Below are positions 35,481 to 48,061 of a stretch of DNA of 64,000 nt, one piece after another. The notes beneath the pieces are model-generated. The model saw only the letters and a list, made by a program, of their open reading frames with translations. It ran no database searches and had not been told where the DNA came from. How positions within the stretch are numbered: position 1 is the first letter of the stretch; every line of letters starts with the position of its first letter. A program made the position numbers and the translations under genes. Where the stretch lies: the NCBI GenBank assembly GCA_944472135.2, contig OX235263.1, positions 3,083,517-3,147,516 on the forward strand. The letters are read 5' to 3'. Source of the DNA: Trichobilharzia regenti (lineage: Eukaryota > Platyhelminthes > Trematoda > Strigeidida > Schistosomatidae).

Positions 35481-37450
35481 ACTAGGTTAAAATGAAACAC
35501 GCCGATTAGGACCTGAATTACAATATACATTCTCTTCAGATGTCGAGCGTCAAAGATGTATTCCACGGATTTATATTAGCAAGCTGAAGGTATTTTGAGC
35601 TGCTTCTTTCTGCATTGCCAGACTCATCGGTTGTTTCATGTTTGCAATGTTGGACAGCATTCAAGAAATCTAAGAAACACAGTTCCCAACAAATAAGCCT
35701 GAGGTCTGTAACATCTCATTAATTGAACCACTCCTCGTAATAATTAGGAGATCTCTTTAAATGCTCAGTATACATCTAAATGTAATCGACCGTCTGATCT
35801 AAAACTCTCTCTTTGGAGGAGATAGATTTCATGCTTGTTTTCATTATTTAATTTCTAATTACACTGAACATAATGCCGGAATCCTTTGATGCTGAACTAC
35901 CATCGCACCGACAAAAGAGACACTCCTACGCTGAACTAATTCAATTCATACAACAAAGACACAGAAACAAACGCTGATTGAATGAAAATTGTTGTGTAGG
36001 CACAGAATTCTCAGAGTCGCCTGATTCAATTCTCTCCGATGAACAGCCTTATTTGAAATAACAATGAAGAAAACTCCTGTCAATTACGATTTTCATTCAT
36101 TTACGTTTGATTGGACGATGAGTGTATTCCTCTCTGTGCTTGAATAAAATGAACACAATTATCTTCACCTGTGAAATGTTGGAAATCTCAAAGTGAACGG
36201 TGTTGTTTGAAATTCTTTGTTATTTGAAGATAAGACTGTATTCTTTGAAGAGATTTTCTCTAGAAATCCAGTCTAGAAATATTGTAGCATGGAAAATTGA
36301 TGACGGTGATTTCGTGACTCGAGGAGGCCGGTGGTTCAGTCCACTAGTTCGTTGTTGTATATGTGTGAATGTGTGATGAGTTACTGCGAAGAGAAATGCA
36401 GAGATTGTGTCGCCTGACTATCCGGTCAGTTATTTAATTGAAGTGGGAATAGTTGGAACACTTTCACCTTCCGAAATATCGAACTCAGTTTCTACACGAG
36501 CAATACAACTGCTGAGATTGTCAGCATGACGGATATGTCTATCCGCTGTATAGATATATCGTGCATTCTCCCCTCTGATTTACAGAATTCTCGTGCATAA
36601 TTATTAATTCTGTTTTGCCTGAATTACTGTCAAAATGACGATGGATGCAGAGAAGTAAAACTACTCGGTAGGCATGAATTTGTTTGGAGGCAGCGAGAGG
36701 ACCTGAGTTCATGTATTTTCATCATAACAACATTTGAAATAAGTGGATGAAGAGCGATTATATAGTATTTCCTTCTGTGTGTATAGCTCACGCCTTCTCA
36801 GCGAACGACCACTGAACTGAAATGAGACAGAAAACAATAATTAAAGGCAGAATTCACGGGGTAGTACATCGTGTGAGTATATTGAAATGACGGATAAGAA
36901 TGCGAATTCAGGAGGCTTTGGTGTTGAAGAATATTTGTCATGTTTCGTCAGTGGAAAACACTGACACTAATTGTAATGTGGTGTAATGTGTGTGTTATAT
37001 TTTGTGGAGACATGGAATATACTGATGACAGGATTTGTGCAATGCGTTCCAATTACACAAATGAAGCCTAGACAAGGTGAATAAGTTCGCGATACGTCCC
37101 TCTTCTAGCGGATATTATATGTCATCGCCAGATAATGTAACAATTCATAGTGAACTCAACACACACACACATGACTCCAAAGCTTTGGTTACACAAAATA
37201 TACCTCGACAGTTCCCTTCCTGCCCTTCATTCATTCTCGTTGACTACTGATTGAAGACATTCATTTATTTCACGTGTCGATGCGATTACAAGAGTGAATA
37301 CCCCAGTGCGTTGTTGGATTACTTACTTATAAATGCAATCAATAATGACCGAATTCCAGTAAAGCAAAGAACAACTATTGCTTTCATCGGGTTAATTCGA
37401 TAAATAGAAACAAACAGTGGTGATGGTCGGACAACCGGTAATACTGTCTA
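35481..37450. other. AT-rich intergenic DNA, no gene seen
   Basis: Only short frames occur and no shared repeat was noticed. Confidence 0.45.
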
Positions 37451-37458
37451 GGACATGT

Positions 37459-37640
37459 GCGTCGGTGGCACAGTGGTTGGGACTCTCGCCGACCATGCAC
37501 ATGGTCCGAGGTTCGATCCCCTGCCGACGAACACCTGATATCTATGGTCGGCCTGCGAAATTTGGGCTACCGATATCCATGCTGAAAATTTCATACTTGT
37601 ACCAAAAATACAGTGTGGAATCAAGCTGTAATAAAAAAAC
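37459..37640 (+). mobile_element. tRNA-derived SINE, full copy
   Basis: Head, B box GGTTCGATCCC, body and A tail complete. Subtype CTGCCGACGAACACC. Frames translated across it (MAQWLGLSPT-like) are SINE artefacts. Confidence 0.9.
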
Positions 37641-38179
37641 TCTACTGAGCAATACTTGTTTCTCAAGCACAGGAGTTCGATGTGAATGTGTTCTCTAAAC
37701 TGGCCAGGTTAATCTTTATGACTACATTGTCCTTCTGGAAAATGTCACCACCTCATGTCATCAATCTCTCTCTCCTAAATGATTTTCTCCGATGTGATAA
37801 AGGATAGAGATTGTGAATTCTTAGCCGAAAGGCCACTAGAAGTAGAGAAGTCGCCTTGAAAATGTGAAGATTTGCGCGAATCAGGACTTTGGACAAATCA
37901 ACGGAAGAAAAGGAGAACACAGAAAATGGAAGATTTGTCAACATTTGGTTGATCAAGCCCTCATCGATAGAACTTAGCTTCAGTCAGAGGGGTTAACGTG
38001 GGACAGGTTTATTCCCCTCAACATGACATTTCATGAACTGAAGGTGAGGAGTGTCATTTCTACCATAGAGGTTGCATTGCATTCAATGGATACGAGAACG
38101 GCAGAAATGGTCAGGTCATGACATGCATCAGCATTAAAGTAGTGGAAGGAATCACATCCAAACTCACTTTATGACGTTG

Positions 38180-38400
38180 AAGAGGCTTGCTCTGATGGTC
38201 CTCAAACATGACAAATACAAGGCTATAGCAGATGTTGACAAGATCAACTCGGCTGTATTTATGGATAAATCCGACTGTGTGTACAAAGTCATTTCACACA
38301 TCACTGCCACTCAATATTGGAAAATTTAGGAGTCTCTAGATGCACTGATGAATAAGACAAAGACATCTGCGGCAGATTTTGGCGTGCATGGAGAAGGCTT
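38180..38400 (+). pseudogene. PLE N-terminal fragment
   Basis: The frame reads VLKHDKYKAIADVDKINSAV, then FMDKSDCVYKVISHITATQYW. This is the region just before the palm in PLE reverse transcriptases, where a DKGNAVV.MDK...Y motif is usual. It contains a stop and ends soon after. Confidence 0.6.
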
Positions 38401-40315
38401 TGGTGGGCCAGTCTAAATATTTGCATTCAATTCCTCAAATTTATAATGGCAGTAGGACATGTGGCAACCACATTAGCCTACAAGCCCAATAATTGATTTT
38501 AGAAATTCACTCCATTATGAATTAGTCAAACAATTAGCATTAATGCTGTATCCCAACAGAAATCCTTTTAACTCTAGGTGAACTAAAATTCCTACGAAAT
38601 CTAAATGCAGTCAAATGACACTCTAGAGTGGACTAATGCAAGAATGGCTATTTCTGATATAAATATTCGTATCAGTCGTCTATGATTATGTTGATTTATC
38701 CCATGAAAATTTCATCCATGCATTGAATATAGGACTGCACTTAATCTCAATGTTCGGACTTCTCTGGTGATCATTATCATCTGATGAGTCATTCTGATAA
38801 ACAAATGAGGCAGATTTAGATTTCGCTAAGGAAATTCAAATCGATAATGCTATCGATAGATTGAACCGCATATTGAGTGACGCGTGGAATCCAAAGTCAC
38901 AGAGTTTGTCTAGAATACGGCAGTATATTGTGCATAAAATGATGAAATATAAAATACAGACCTCTAATTTCGATATGTCTGTGGGTAAATGCTGTCAAAT
39001 TCGTGGTCACTGTGCGTCAATAAGAAGAACAGCAAAGCTGTATGAAGGGCGACCCATGGTCAGATTTGAACAGCACACAATATGCAGACTAGGAGTAAAG
39101 AGGTTCGAATAAACCTTGTTCAGCAGTGAAGGGATTATAAATTAAGCGTATGCAACAGACAGCGTGAAAATGTGGGAAACTAATTACTACACATGAAATG
39201 GAGTATTAATACATTGAGTTAAATATCAATGACGAACAAAAATCGTCTATATGAAATATGACAAATATTGACTCATACTGCATACTAGTGGTAAGTAGTA
39301 CACTGTTGAACATAAGGGGCAATATGGCAAAGGAGAGATAGGTACGAAATTCATACCACCTCATCTAAACCAAACTGATTCACCTTTGCCTATCTCGTAA
39401 TTAGATGGAGACAAGGTGCAATTTTTGATCTATCTACATCCGCATCTAACATTTGGCTTTCTTTTTCCTATAGCCGCTTATCTTTCTTAAATGCCTTCTA
39501 ATGAGCAGGCTTACGTGCCTGATTACAAAATCGTTAAATACTTCTCCTCCCGTCGGCTCCATGTTATATGGGCTAGGAGTCCTCTCCGTTGAGTTTTTTG
39601 AGGATCATATGCTGGCGAGGATGAAATGAAATCGCGTTTAGTGCACACTGTGTCACCACGGGATACGCCGTTATTGCTAAAACTATGGAGAGGGCCTCCA
39701 AACACATAGGAATTTCGATTGTTTTAAGTCATGGAGAGTGGCTGAAGATTGACTGATGTTGGCGATTTCGAAGGTGTAGAACTGGTGCAGTGATGGATGA
39801 ATTAGGATCTCCAGCAACACCAAATCATGAGAGGGCAATTTCACTCCAGCTAGAGTTTCGCATAAGGGAGGGAGTTGTTCAATCCCTTTTCCATTCTTTC
39901 AGAGAGTTAATAAGTTGAAGTATCGACTACCAGGTCAATCAGTTCCTTTCACATCATGAATTACTTTGTTTTAGAGGCAAAACATGAGTCCATGTGCAGT
40001 GTGCTACTCAAGTGCATGTCCGTTTTCACAATCATTGCTTCGTTATGAGTTGTTTTCGCAGAGAAAGAGAATAACTGGAGGAAGGAGTGCCCTTCAGCTA
40101 ATACTGTATCAGGCTGTGTAGTTATTTATGCGACAGGTCTCGATAGTAAACATTTGTTAGTATCATCCTTTTGCACCAAGTTTTGTGATCACCATGTTAG
40201 AATTAATAAGATGCATATGCAGGTCCAGTCTGGAAACCTTTATATGCAGGCTGAAGGCTTGGTATCTTCATCAGCTGAGGCAGTTGAAATTCTTAAATCA
40301 ACACCCGTCGACTGT
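38401..40315. other. No supported gene
   Basis: A mixture of degraded sequence; the 83-codon frame at 38861-39112 has no recognisable domain. Some of it may be decayed PLE. Confidence 0.35.
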
Positions 40316-40319
40316 TGTT

Positions 40320-40415
40320 AAACATATTTAAGGAGCTTATTAACCAAGAAACTTAGGGAGGTATTAGATAAGCTGAGGAGGAATGCGAATACAGTAGGTA
40401 TTAAGCATGAGAATG
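40320..40415 (+). pseudogene. PLE fragment upstream of LTR element insertion
   Basis: The frame encodes KLREVLDKLRRNANTVGIKH, a PLE N-terminal pattern. It is cut at 40415 by the Boudicca-like element and continues in the same sense at 45964. Confidence 0.65.
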
Positions 40416-40716
40416 TATTGCGTGCGTTGTCTGACTAAACTGCTGTACACATATATTCTATGTATTTCTTCGCTCTTATTGATGTGCGCAGACGTTGTGG
40501 CTACTCGACGCCCACAACGTAAATCAAAAGGCACTTGTGAAGAATACGAATATGTATTAAAGCAGTAGTCAAATTCGAAATTGTGTCAAGGTAATATTCA
40601 ACAGTGAATTGACAAGAATTTGCGAAGTACGTATAATATCAGTCTGTATACACATATAATGCAAGTATACAAATTAGATTAAAAAGCATGTTTACGGTTG
40701 GTATAGGGGTACTACA
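40416..40716 (-). repeat. 3' LTR of Boudicca-like element
   Basis: About 301 bases, matching the other LTR apart from point changes. One end is TA instead of TG on the plus strand, and the other ends ...TACTACA. Confidence 0.9.
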
Positions 40717-41131
40717 TAATTCCCCCACCAGAACACTAAAATATAAAAAAAATACATTTAAGTGTTCGAAAATAACATGTGTCAGCGTAATACGTAGCAG
40801 CGATAGTACACAGAAGGCGATTTATTAAGCTGAAAAATGAGCGGTTTAAAGCGGTTAATAACATTGATAATAAATGCGATAATCTAGGGAAAGTGAAATT
40901 GCTAATCGTAATAGAATATATAAGGAACGATAAAATTGTCCGGGGATCTGTAGTCGGTAGACGAAAACGATACGTGAATAATATACGAGATGTGATTAAA
41001 TATAATAATATAGGAAATATCGATGTTAAAATAATAGTGACGTGATTTATGTATGAAAATATTAATCAGTCAAATGAGTAATCAAATGACAATTACGAAT
41101 AAAGATAGTAAAAATGAAAATTCGTAGTAAG

Positions 41132-41497
41132 TTATATTTCGATGACTTGCACGTAACGTTTAGGCCAATGGACTCGTCTACCAGATCGTGTTGTTTTCGC
41201 AGGCTTCTCTGTCGACGTTGAAGCTTGTGTGGATGTAGGTGTTGGCACGTCGGTCAGCTGGTTCTTATCGTTGACTTCGAAACCGTCGAGGAACGCTGGT
41301 TTGACTCTGTCGATACTGATGGCTTCTGTTTTATTCAATCTTTCTATCGTGATAACTTTCGCGTTTCTGTTTAGAACTTTGAATGGGCCATCGTAAGCGG
41401 GTTGAAGTGATCGTTGTACACCTTCTCTCCTGACGAAGACGTGAGTACAATCTGTCAATTGTGACGGGATGTATGACGCTCGTTCCTGCTGACGTGG

Positions 41498-41569
<72 letters not shown>

Positions 41570-43844
41570 TTACCCGGGGTGAAAAATTCTCCTGGTAATC
41601 GTAATGTTGTTCCGTAGACTAGTTCGGAAACACAGCAGCCAATATCTTTCTTTATAGTAGCTCGTATACCAAGTAATACTAGTGGAAGTTTGGTTGACCA
41701 ATCGTTTCGAGTCAAAGAAGCAGCGAGTGCAGCTTTGAGTTGTCGATGAAATCGTTCGACCATACCGTTGGAACTAGGATGATACGCTGTCGTTCGTATT
41801 CGTTTAATGCCTAGTAATTCAGTTAGTTGGTCAAACAGTCGGCTTTCAAACTGAGCACCTCTGTCTGTAGTGATAATTGATGGGACACCAAAGTTGGCTA
41901 TCCAGTTTTCGACTAAAGCTTTAGCTACCGTTTCAGCTGAGACGTCGATTAATGGAACTGCTACTGGCCAACGAGTAAATCTGTCAATGCAGGTTAGAAT
42001 ATAGTTGAAACCATTGGAAGGAGGCAGTGGACCAACTATGTCTACATGTACGTGGTCAAATCTAGAGTCGGGGTTAGGGAAGCGACCAAGTGGTGCTTTG
42101 GTGTGCCGGTTGATTTTGACTCTTTGACAAGACAAGCAATTTCGTGTCCACTTCTTAACGTCGCTGTTAATGTTTGGCCAGATAAATCTTTCTCTTAGTA
42201 GCTTGGTAGTAGCGCTAACACCAGGATGCGACAAGTTATGTAACTTCTCGAATACTGTATGTCTCATAGCTATTGGAATGAAAGGTCGATATTTACCTGT
42301 AGAGGTGTCGCAGATAACTTTTGTCGTGCCGAAAGGAATTGCCTCGAGGTTTAAAGATGTTGTTTTAGAAGACATGATCTTTTTGAGTTCGGCGTCATCT
42401 CGTTGTAAGTTTGAGAGATGTTCGTAGTCGATGTCTGGGCATACAATGTTATCAATGTGCATACGTGATAAAGCGTCTGCCACTTCATTGTTTTTACCCT
42501 TTATGTGTCGCAGATCGGAGGTGAACTGTGATATAAACTCGAGATGTCGTAGTTCACGTGGAGAGTAGTTATCCTGTTTTGCTGATAAGGCTTTCGTTAG
42601 AGCCTTGTGGTCTGTAAAGACAGTAAAAGGTGTACCTTCCAGCATATGTCGAAAGTGCTTGATTGCTAAATAAACAGCTAATAACTCTCTACCAAAGGTG
42701 CTATATCGACATTGAGTAGGATTCAGTCGTTTCGAAAAGAATGCAAGGGGTTGCCATTCGCCATGTACCTGCTGTTGTAAAACTGCCCCAATGGCGACAT
42801 CTGAAGCATCTGTCATGAGAGACAGGGGGCGTCATTCTGGCGTCTGACTAAGAGCGTCTTGTCGTTTAGTGATTGTTTAACAGCTTCGAATGCTTTAACA
42901 GCTTCTGCAGGCAAATAGAATGAACGACTATGTCCACGTAAGCAGTCGGTCAACGGTTGCAAAACTCTAGCACAGTTCGGGATAAAACGCCGGTAAAAAT
43001 TGACTAGACCCAAAAATCGCCGTAGTTTCTTGAAAGAATCTGGTAATGGATAGTCTTTGATGGCTTGTACATCGTCGGGGACTGGTCTAATTCCTTGATT
43101 GTCAATCAAGTGACCGAGGAATTTCAGTGATTTCTTACCAAATTCGCATTTATCTAAATTGATAGTCATGCCGTATTTCTGAAGTCGTTCAAACACCGTC
43201 CTCACATGTTTCACATGCTCGGTTTCGTCTGCACTTGCAATTAGTAAGTCGTCAATGTATGCGTAGACGAAGGGCAGGCCGCGGAGTACTTGGTCGATGA
43301 GACGTTGAAATGTCTGAGCGGCGTTCATCAGCCCGAAAGGCATGCGCACGAATTCGTATAAGCCGAATGGCGTGGTGATAGCGGTTTTTGGAACGTCATC
43401 CGGGTGGATGGGAATATGATGGTACGCTTTGACAAGGTCGATTTTGGAGAAAATTTTAACCTCTGGCAAGTTGCTGGCGAAATCGTGAATATGCGGTATG
43501 GGGTATCGATCAGGTACCGTTTGCTTGTTTAAAGCTCGATAATCCCCGCATGGCCGTATCTCACCAGAAGACTTTTTGGGTACCATGTGCAGCGGTGAAG
43601 ACCAAGAGCTGTTGGATGGTCGAATAATGCCGAGCTCTAACATTTTATCGAACTCTGTTTTTGCGATTTTAAGTCGGTTTGGGTCAAGGCGTCGAGGACG
43701 TGCAAAAACTGGTGGTCCAGTGGTTTTAATGTGATGAACCACTTGATGCTTTAGTTCTGTTGCTCGGAAAGAGGGTTGTAGAAGGTCAGGGAACTGATTT
43801 ACTAAGTCAGTATATGGAGATGCTGGTTTGCGTGTGACCATCAA
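41132..43844 (-). pseudogene. Pol: reverse transcriptase, RNase H, integrase (broken)
   Basis: From 43844 downward the reverse transcriptase shows [34 protein letters not shown] and the catalytic [13 protein letters not shown] frameshift at a C run (plus-strand G run 42825-42829) splits it from RNase H ([28 protein letters not shown]). Integrase follows with its HHCC zinc site (HNLSHPG...CLSCQRVK). Its catalytic triad lies in [24 protein letters not shown] and STYHP-like [16 protein letters not shown] homopolymer at 41502-41566 then replaces part of the C-terminal region, and the tail (HVFVRREGVQRSLQPAYDG) resumes in another frame. The order RT-RH-IN is that of Gypsy elements. Confidence 0.9.
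41502..41566 (+). repeat. 65-nt A homopolymer inside integrase
   Basis: An uninterrupted run of A (T in the sense of the element) between the [11 protein letters not shown] motif and the tail of pol. It stands where a few dozen codons would be expected in a full element. Confidence 0.95.
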
Positions 43845-45148
43845 GTTCAGCGATGATGCACGGCTAATCGTACCAGCGATGTACCTTTTATTGAGCGAGT
43901 CTATAAGCTTAGGGCTAACCGGATCAACTAGCAGTTTGTGTTGCTGTAGAAAATCTATACCAAGGATTGGGGATGGAACGTCTGCGATGATGAAAGACCA
44001 ATGTAGGTATTCTGCAGACCAAAATCTAAAGTCATTCGTTTACTACCATATGTAACAATATTAGACTTATTAACGGCTTGGAGCGTAACTGCAGGGTCAG
44101 GATGTTGACGTTCCTGCGTAGTCGGAGGGAGAACACTAACCTCTGCTCCTGTGTCGACTAAGAACGTAGTACCGGTATTTCTATCTGTTACATAAAACAA
44201 ACGACTGCTAGATCGTAGATTGCCAACAGTAGAAGTTTTCATACATGACGATATATCTTTTGGTTTAGCCTGAAAGTTGCAAGGTGAACGACACCGTCGT
44301 GCATTGTCTCCGTAACTACGGTGGTACCAGCAAATAGTATCGTGATGTCGTGACGTGCTGGGTGATCGAGAAAGACGTCGACGAGACGAGCTTCTAGAAC
44401 GGCTTGGTCGTGTGCGTGTGGTCAGTGCTGCTAACTGACTCAGTACGGTGTTGACTTTGTGTTCTAGAGCCTGTATCCTGTCGTCAGTGTCTGGCATTCT
44501 GCTGGTGGAAGCAACAGATTGAGGTGTTGACCTCTCATACATGCGATCTGCGATTTTGGCAAGCTTCTCAATGTCAATGTCGTCATCTCCGTAAGCAAGA
44601 ACTTGTTGAATGTTTGCAGGAAGTCGTCGCAACCAAATTTGGTAAAAGAGACTTTTGTCGATATCCCTTCCTGCTACTAGGCTTTGCATGTGCCTCATGA
44701 GTTGTGATGGGGTTTTATCGCCTAGCTCTACGTTGCTTAACAAACGATCGAGTGCTTGCCTATCAGAAAGTGAAGTGCATCGAAGTACTTCTTCTTTCAA
44801 CTTGTCGTAAGGAGCGTCTGTGCTGGGCTGAACTATGTGTTGTCGAACCTGTTCGGCGATTTCGTCTGGTAGTACTGTACTCAATATGCCAAATTTAACC
44901 GTCTGTGACGTAAGCTTATTGGCAGTGAAATAATTTTCCAGTCGTGCAAACCAAAGATGGGAGTCTTTGGGCCTAAAGACTGGTACAGTAAGAGAAATGG
45001 TACCAACAGATCCCAGCTGTAAGGTATCAGGGTATCGGAAGACATGATACAATTCGTAGAAAAATGGTTTAACAGTAACAAAATAGCAAAAATAATGCAC
45101 ACAAAGAATATGGCAAAACCGAAAAACATGCAATGCGGTGCTTACCAC
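43845..45148 (-). pseudogene. Gag and protease (broken)
   Basis: The capsid part reads PVFRPKDSHLWFARLENYF, then LDRLLSNVELGDKTPSQLM and LRRLPANIQQVLA. The CHCC box is CWYHRSYGDNARRCRSPC (C-x2-H-x9-C-x3-C), the hallmark of the CsRn1 group. The protease starts FLVDTGAEVSVLP with an intact DTG. A frame change near 44000 splits the protease; the continuation ([14 protein letters not shown]) reads into pol at 43844. The likely first codon (MSSDTL, about 45043) is in another frame from the capsid, implying an early indel too. Confidence 0.85.
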
Positions 45149-45259
45149 AGATTACTGCAAGTTGTGCGATGAGAAAGCACAAGAATGACCTCGAAATGTC
45201 TATTATATGTATATATATCCGATAAAGTTAGAGTTTAATTAATCCAGCAAGTGTAATGC

Positions 45260-45457
45260 TGCGTCCGGGTGAACAAAAGGTCGTTGGAGTCAACAAGTTA
45301 TCGTCGAGGTGAAAAAGTTGTCGTCGCGATGGACAATTTGTCGACGGCGTAGAAATTTGTCGTTGGGGTCAACAATTTGTCGTCGGGGTGAACCAGTTAT
45401 CGTCAAGGATACCAATTTGTCGTCGCTGTCGAAATTGGTCGTCGGGCTCACCAATTT
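45260..45457 (-). repeat. About ten degenerate primer-site-like tandem units
   Basis: On the plus strand a 19-21 bp unit of the form TCGTCGGGGTSAACAATTTG repeats about ten times up to the LTR edge at 45458. The last unit (TCGTCGGGCTCACCAATTTT) is the real primer-binding site read backwards. Other units keep TCGTCG and AATTTG but vary between them. Confidence 0.85.
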
Positions 45458-45959
45458 TGTTGCGTGCGTTGTCTGACTAAACTGCTGTACACATATATTC
45501 TATGTATTTCTTCGCTCTTATTGATGTGCGCAGACGTTGTGGCTACTCGACGCCCACAACGTAAATCAAAAGGCACTTGTGAAGAATACGAATATGTATT
45601 GAAGCAGTAGTCAAATTCGAAATTGTGTCAAGGTAATATTCAACAGTGAATTGACAAGTATATGCGAAGTGGCGTCGGTGGCATAGTGGTTAGGACTCTC
45701 GCCGACCATGCACATGGTCCGGGGTTCGAGCCCACGCCGGCGCACACCTGATATCTATGGTCGGCCTGCAAAATTTGGGCTACCGATATCCATGCTGAAA
45801 ATTCCATACTTGTAACAAAAATACAGTGTGGAATCAAGCTGTAAATCAAAAATAAAAAAAAAATAAAAAGTACGTATAAAATCAGTCTGTATACACATAT
45901 AATGCAAGTATTCAAATTAGATTAAAAAGCATGTTTACGGTTGGTATAGGGGTACTACA
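45458..45959 (-). repeat. 5' LTR of Boudicca-like element, split by a SINE
   Basis: The same LTR as 40416-40716, starting TGTTGCGTGCG and ending TACTACA, with a SINE inserted at 45671-45867. Confidence 0.95.
45671..45867 (+). mobile_element. SINE inserted in the 5' LTR
   Basis: Complete SINE (CACGCCGGCGCACACC subtype). The empty site is visible in the other LTR (GCGAAGTACGTAT, near 40625). AAGT flanks the insert at 45667-45670 and 45868-45871. Confidence 0.95.
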
Positions 45960-45963
45960 AATG

Positions 45964-47620
45964 GTCCTCGATTAGTACTCATGAATAAGACAAAATAGCT
46001 AGATAAGATGAATGGAATACTCTTGATCACCGAAAATTCCAAAAAATTTCACCTTTCATTGATCCGACTGAGAAAGTTTACAAACAACTTATTGAGTCAA
46101 TAAAAAGACCTAAACATCTCTAAAGCCAACTGTTAGTGTGGCGCCAAGATCATATGAGCTGCCAAAATTGCATTGAAATGGTTTGCCACTTAGACCGGTG
46201 CTGGACATGTGTAATCCGTCATATCAAACAACAGCAAAATGGTTGGTGAGCCTCCTGAAACCGCTGCATAACGAGTTAGTAAAACATATTGTATAAGATA
46301 GTTTTGAATTTGTCAATAAATATTAGATCTTAATGTGGATGACAAGTTCGTGATATCTTCTGATATATCCTCCTTGTTCACCCATGCACCGGTAATGGAG
46401 ACAGCGGATATTATGAGTGATGAGATTACTAAGCGAAACATAGATATCGGCATTTCTGTATCCTCCCTGAAGGAACATATCTTAAGACGTACAATGAACG
46501 TTCAGGTTTTATTCAATAAGGAATAATACAGACAAAGTGATGATGTGACTATGGGTTCCCCATTAGTTTCAATCCCAGCTGATTGTTTCCTCGCTAAGTT
46601 AGACGACAGACCGCTGAAGAAAGTAATTAAGGAGTTAGATTTTTACTGCCGATATATTGATGACTTACTACTTGTTTCCCTATGATCCTCTAGTAGTGAA
46701 ATGAAATAATAATAATTGCTGGTTGTGAAAAACGAGAAAGAAGCGATGAATATCCCAACAATTTCAATGATGCGCATTCAGCATTAAACTTCCTAGCCAG
46801 GAAAGAAGATAGCATACTAATAAGGAATGTGTACATGAAATCTACAACAACAGGTCAGTACACTCACTTTTCGAGTTTAGCACGTTTAAAATTTAAATAT
46901 AACTTAGTAAAGTGTCTGGTTCATAAAGCTGGGATAATCCGTTCAAACGACTCCCTCAATGAGGAGCTTAAGATTAATAGAAAATTACTCAGGAAAAATG
47001 GTTATCCAGGTACGTTCTTTGAGAAAAGTATGAATTCATCACCAAGCAGAGCCAGTATGGTGACAGCTCTAAGAACAAGTCGATTGTTTGTAAAACTGCA
47101 TTTCGTCGGTGACAGCATCAGTGAAACGGTAAGGCAGGGCTTGAAGAATGTAGTTGAAAGGGCTTTCACTGCAGCATAGTTATGTCGTCTCTTCACTACC
47201 ACCCCTATTTTAAGTTCGAGAAATAAGGACAAACTACCTAATTTCGCATCCGCCTCTGGGTGTATCTACCAGTTTGACTGGAGCTGCTGCGCCAGCTACA
47301 CTGCTACACTGTACAATTAGGCAGGTTAATCGCTGTATTTCCGAACCTCATCCAGCATGTTAAAGCAAGGGACAAACAAGATTTATTCGTAGCTCTGTTT
47401 TATAACACCTTGCGCATAGTGAGGTTGACGTTGATGTTAATACTGCATTCAGAGTTATTTAACACATCCCTACTAATCTTTATTTTGCTTTATGCGATCG
47501 TCTTTGACATACAGCTGAAGTCATAGGAATCCTCTGGAAGAAGCCGAAGCTGTGTGTTCAGGAGACATTTGTACAGACACTTTCCCTATCTTGGCTATCG
47601 TTACATGAGTGTGTAGATGG
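45964..47620 (+). pseudogene. PLE, reverse transcriptase to GIY-YIG
   Basis: This continues the PLE of 40320-40415. Palm motifs are SSDISSLFTHAPVMETAD, VTMGSPLVSIPADCFLAKL and the catalytic FYCRYIDDLLLVS (about 46640-46680). The post-palm region follows (YMKSTTTGQYTHFSSLARL). The GIY-YIG part is degenerate: CIYQFDWSCCASYTAT near 47260, ending with a KKPKLCVQETFVQTL block near 47590. Stops and shifts make it dead, but all PLE domains can be followed. Confidence 0.85.
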
Positions 47621-48061
47621 GACAACTTCGCCTTCTTTTCCTAAACCTTTTAAAAATTATTATTGTCCAAACTATTTTGCCTGAGAACTTCATCTTTATT
47701 CCCATGTTATCATAATCCATACTGTTTTAATTTTCTTCAGTAAACTGCTACGTGTTCAAATTGAGCACTCCCTTATTCCTTAATCACTCTCCATTCTTCT
47801 CAAAAATCATGCATTGTGCAATCCACTTGTTGTAACCATATCTACTTTTCCATTGTGTGCATTAATTTTCTTCGTTGATTGTCACACCCGTTTGACATTT
47901 TGATACTGACTAATTGTTGTTAACAAATATATCAGTGCCATCTGGTTTGTAAATTGTTGTGTATTGTAATAAAAATGCTTCATATATTAGAGTAGAGCCA
48001 GATATGGGGATCTAATTGAAAAGTCGATATTTTTTTTCTCAACTATTTTGCTTTTTCACAG

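Larger units (their letters stand above)
40416..45959 (-). mobile_element. CsRn1/Boudicca-like Gypsy LTR retrotransposon
   Basis: Full-length element on the minus strand. LTRs are at 40416-40716 (3') and 45458-45959 (5', enlarged by a SINE). A 4-bp target duplication AATG lies at 40412-40415 and 45960-45963. The primer site next to the 5' LTR (minus-strand TTGGTGAGCCCGACG) fits the 3' end of tRNA-Trp, as in CsRn1 relatives. The Gag has the CHCC-type box. Frameshifts in protease and pol and a 65-nt homopolymer show it is dead. Confidence 0.95.

Noticed and set aside
37417..37698. ORFs with MAQWLGLSPT or IPHCIFGTSMEFSAW motifs (also 24232, 33614, 45640 and 60111)
   Set aside because: These are SINE sequences translated on either strand.
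41500..41566. Poly-Phe protein tail
   Set aside because: Translation of the 65-base homopolymer, not a real protein segment.
43828..44055. Plus-strand ORF inside the LTR element
   Set aside because: Antisense shadow of the protease-pol junction.
45260..45457. CRISPR array
   Set aside because: Units are contiguous and degenerate, without spacers, and match the LTR element's primer site.
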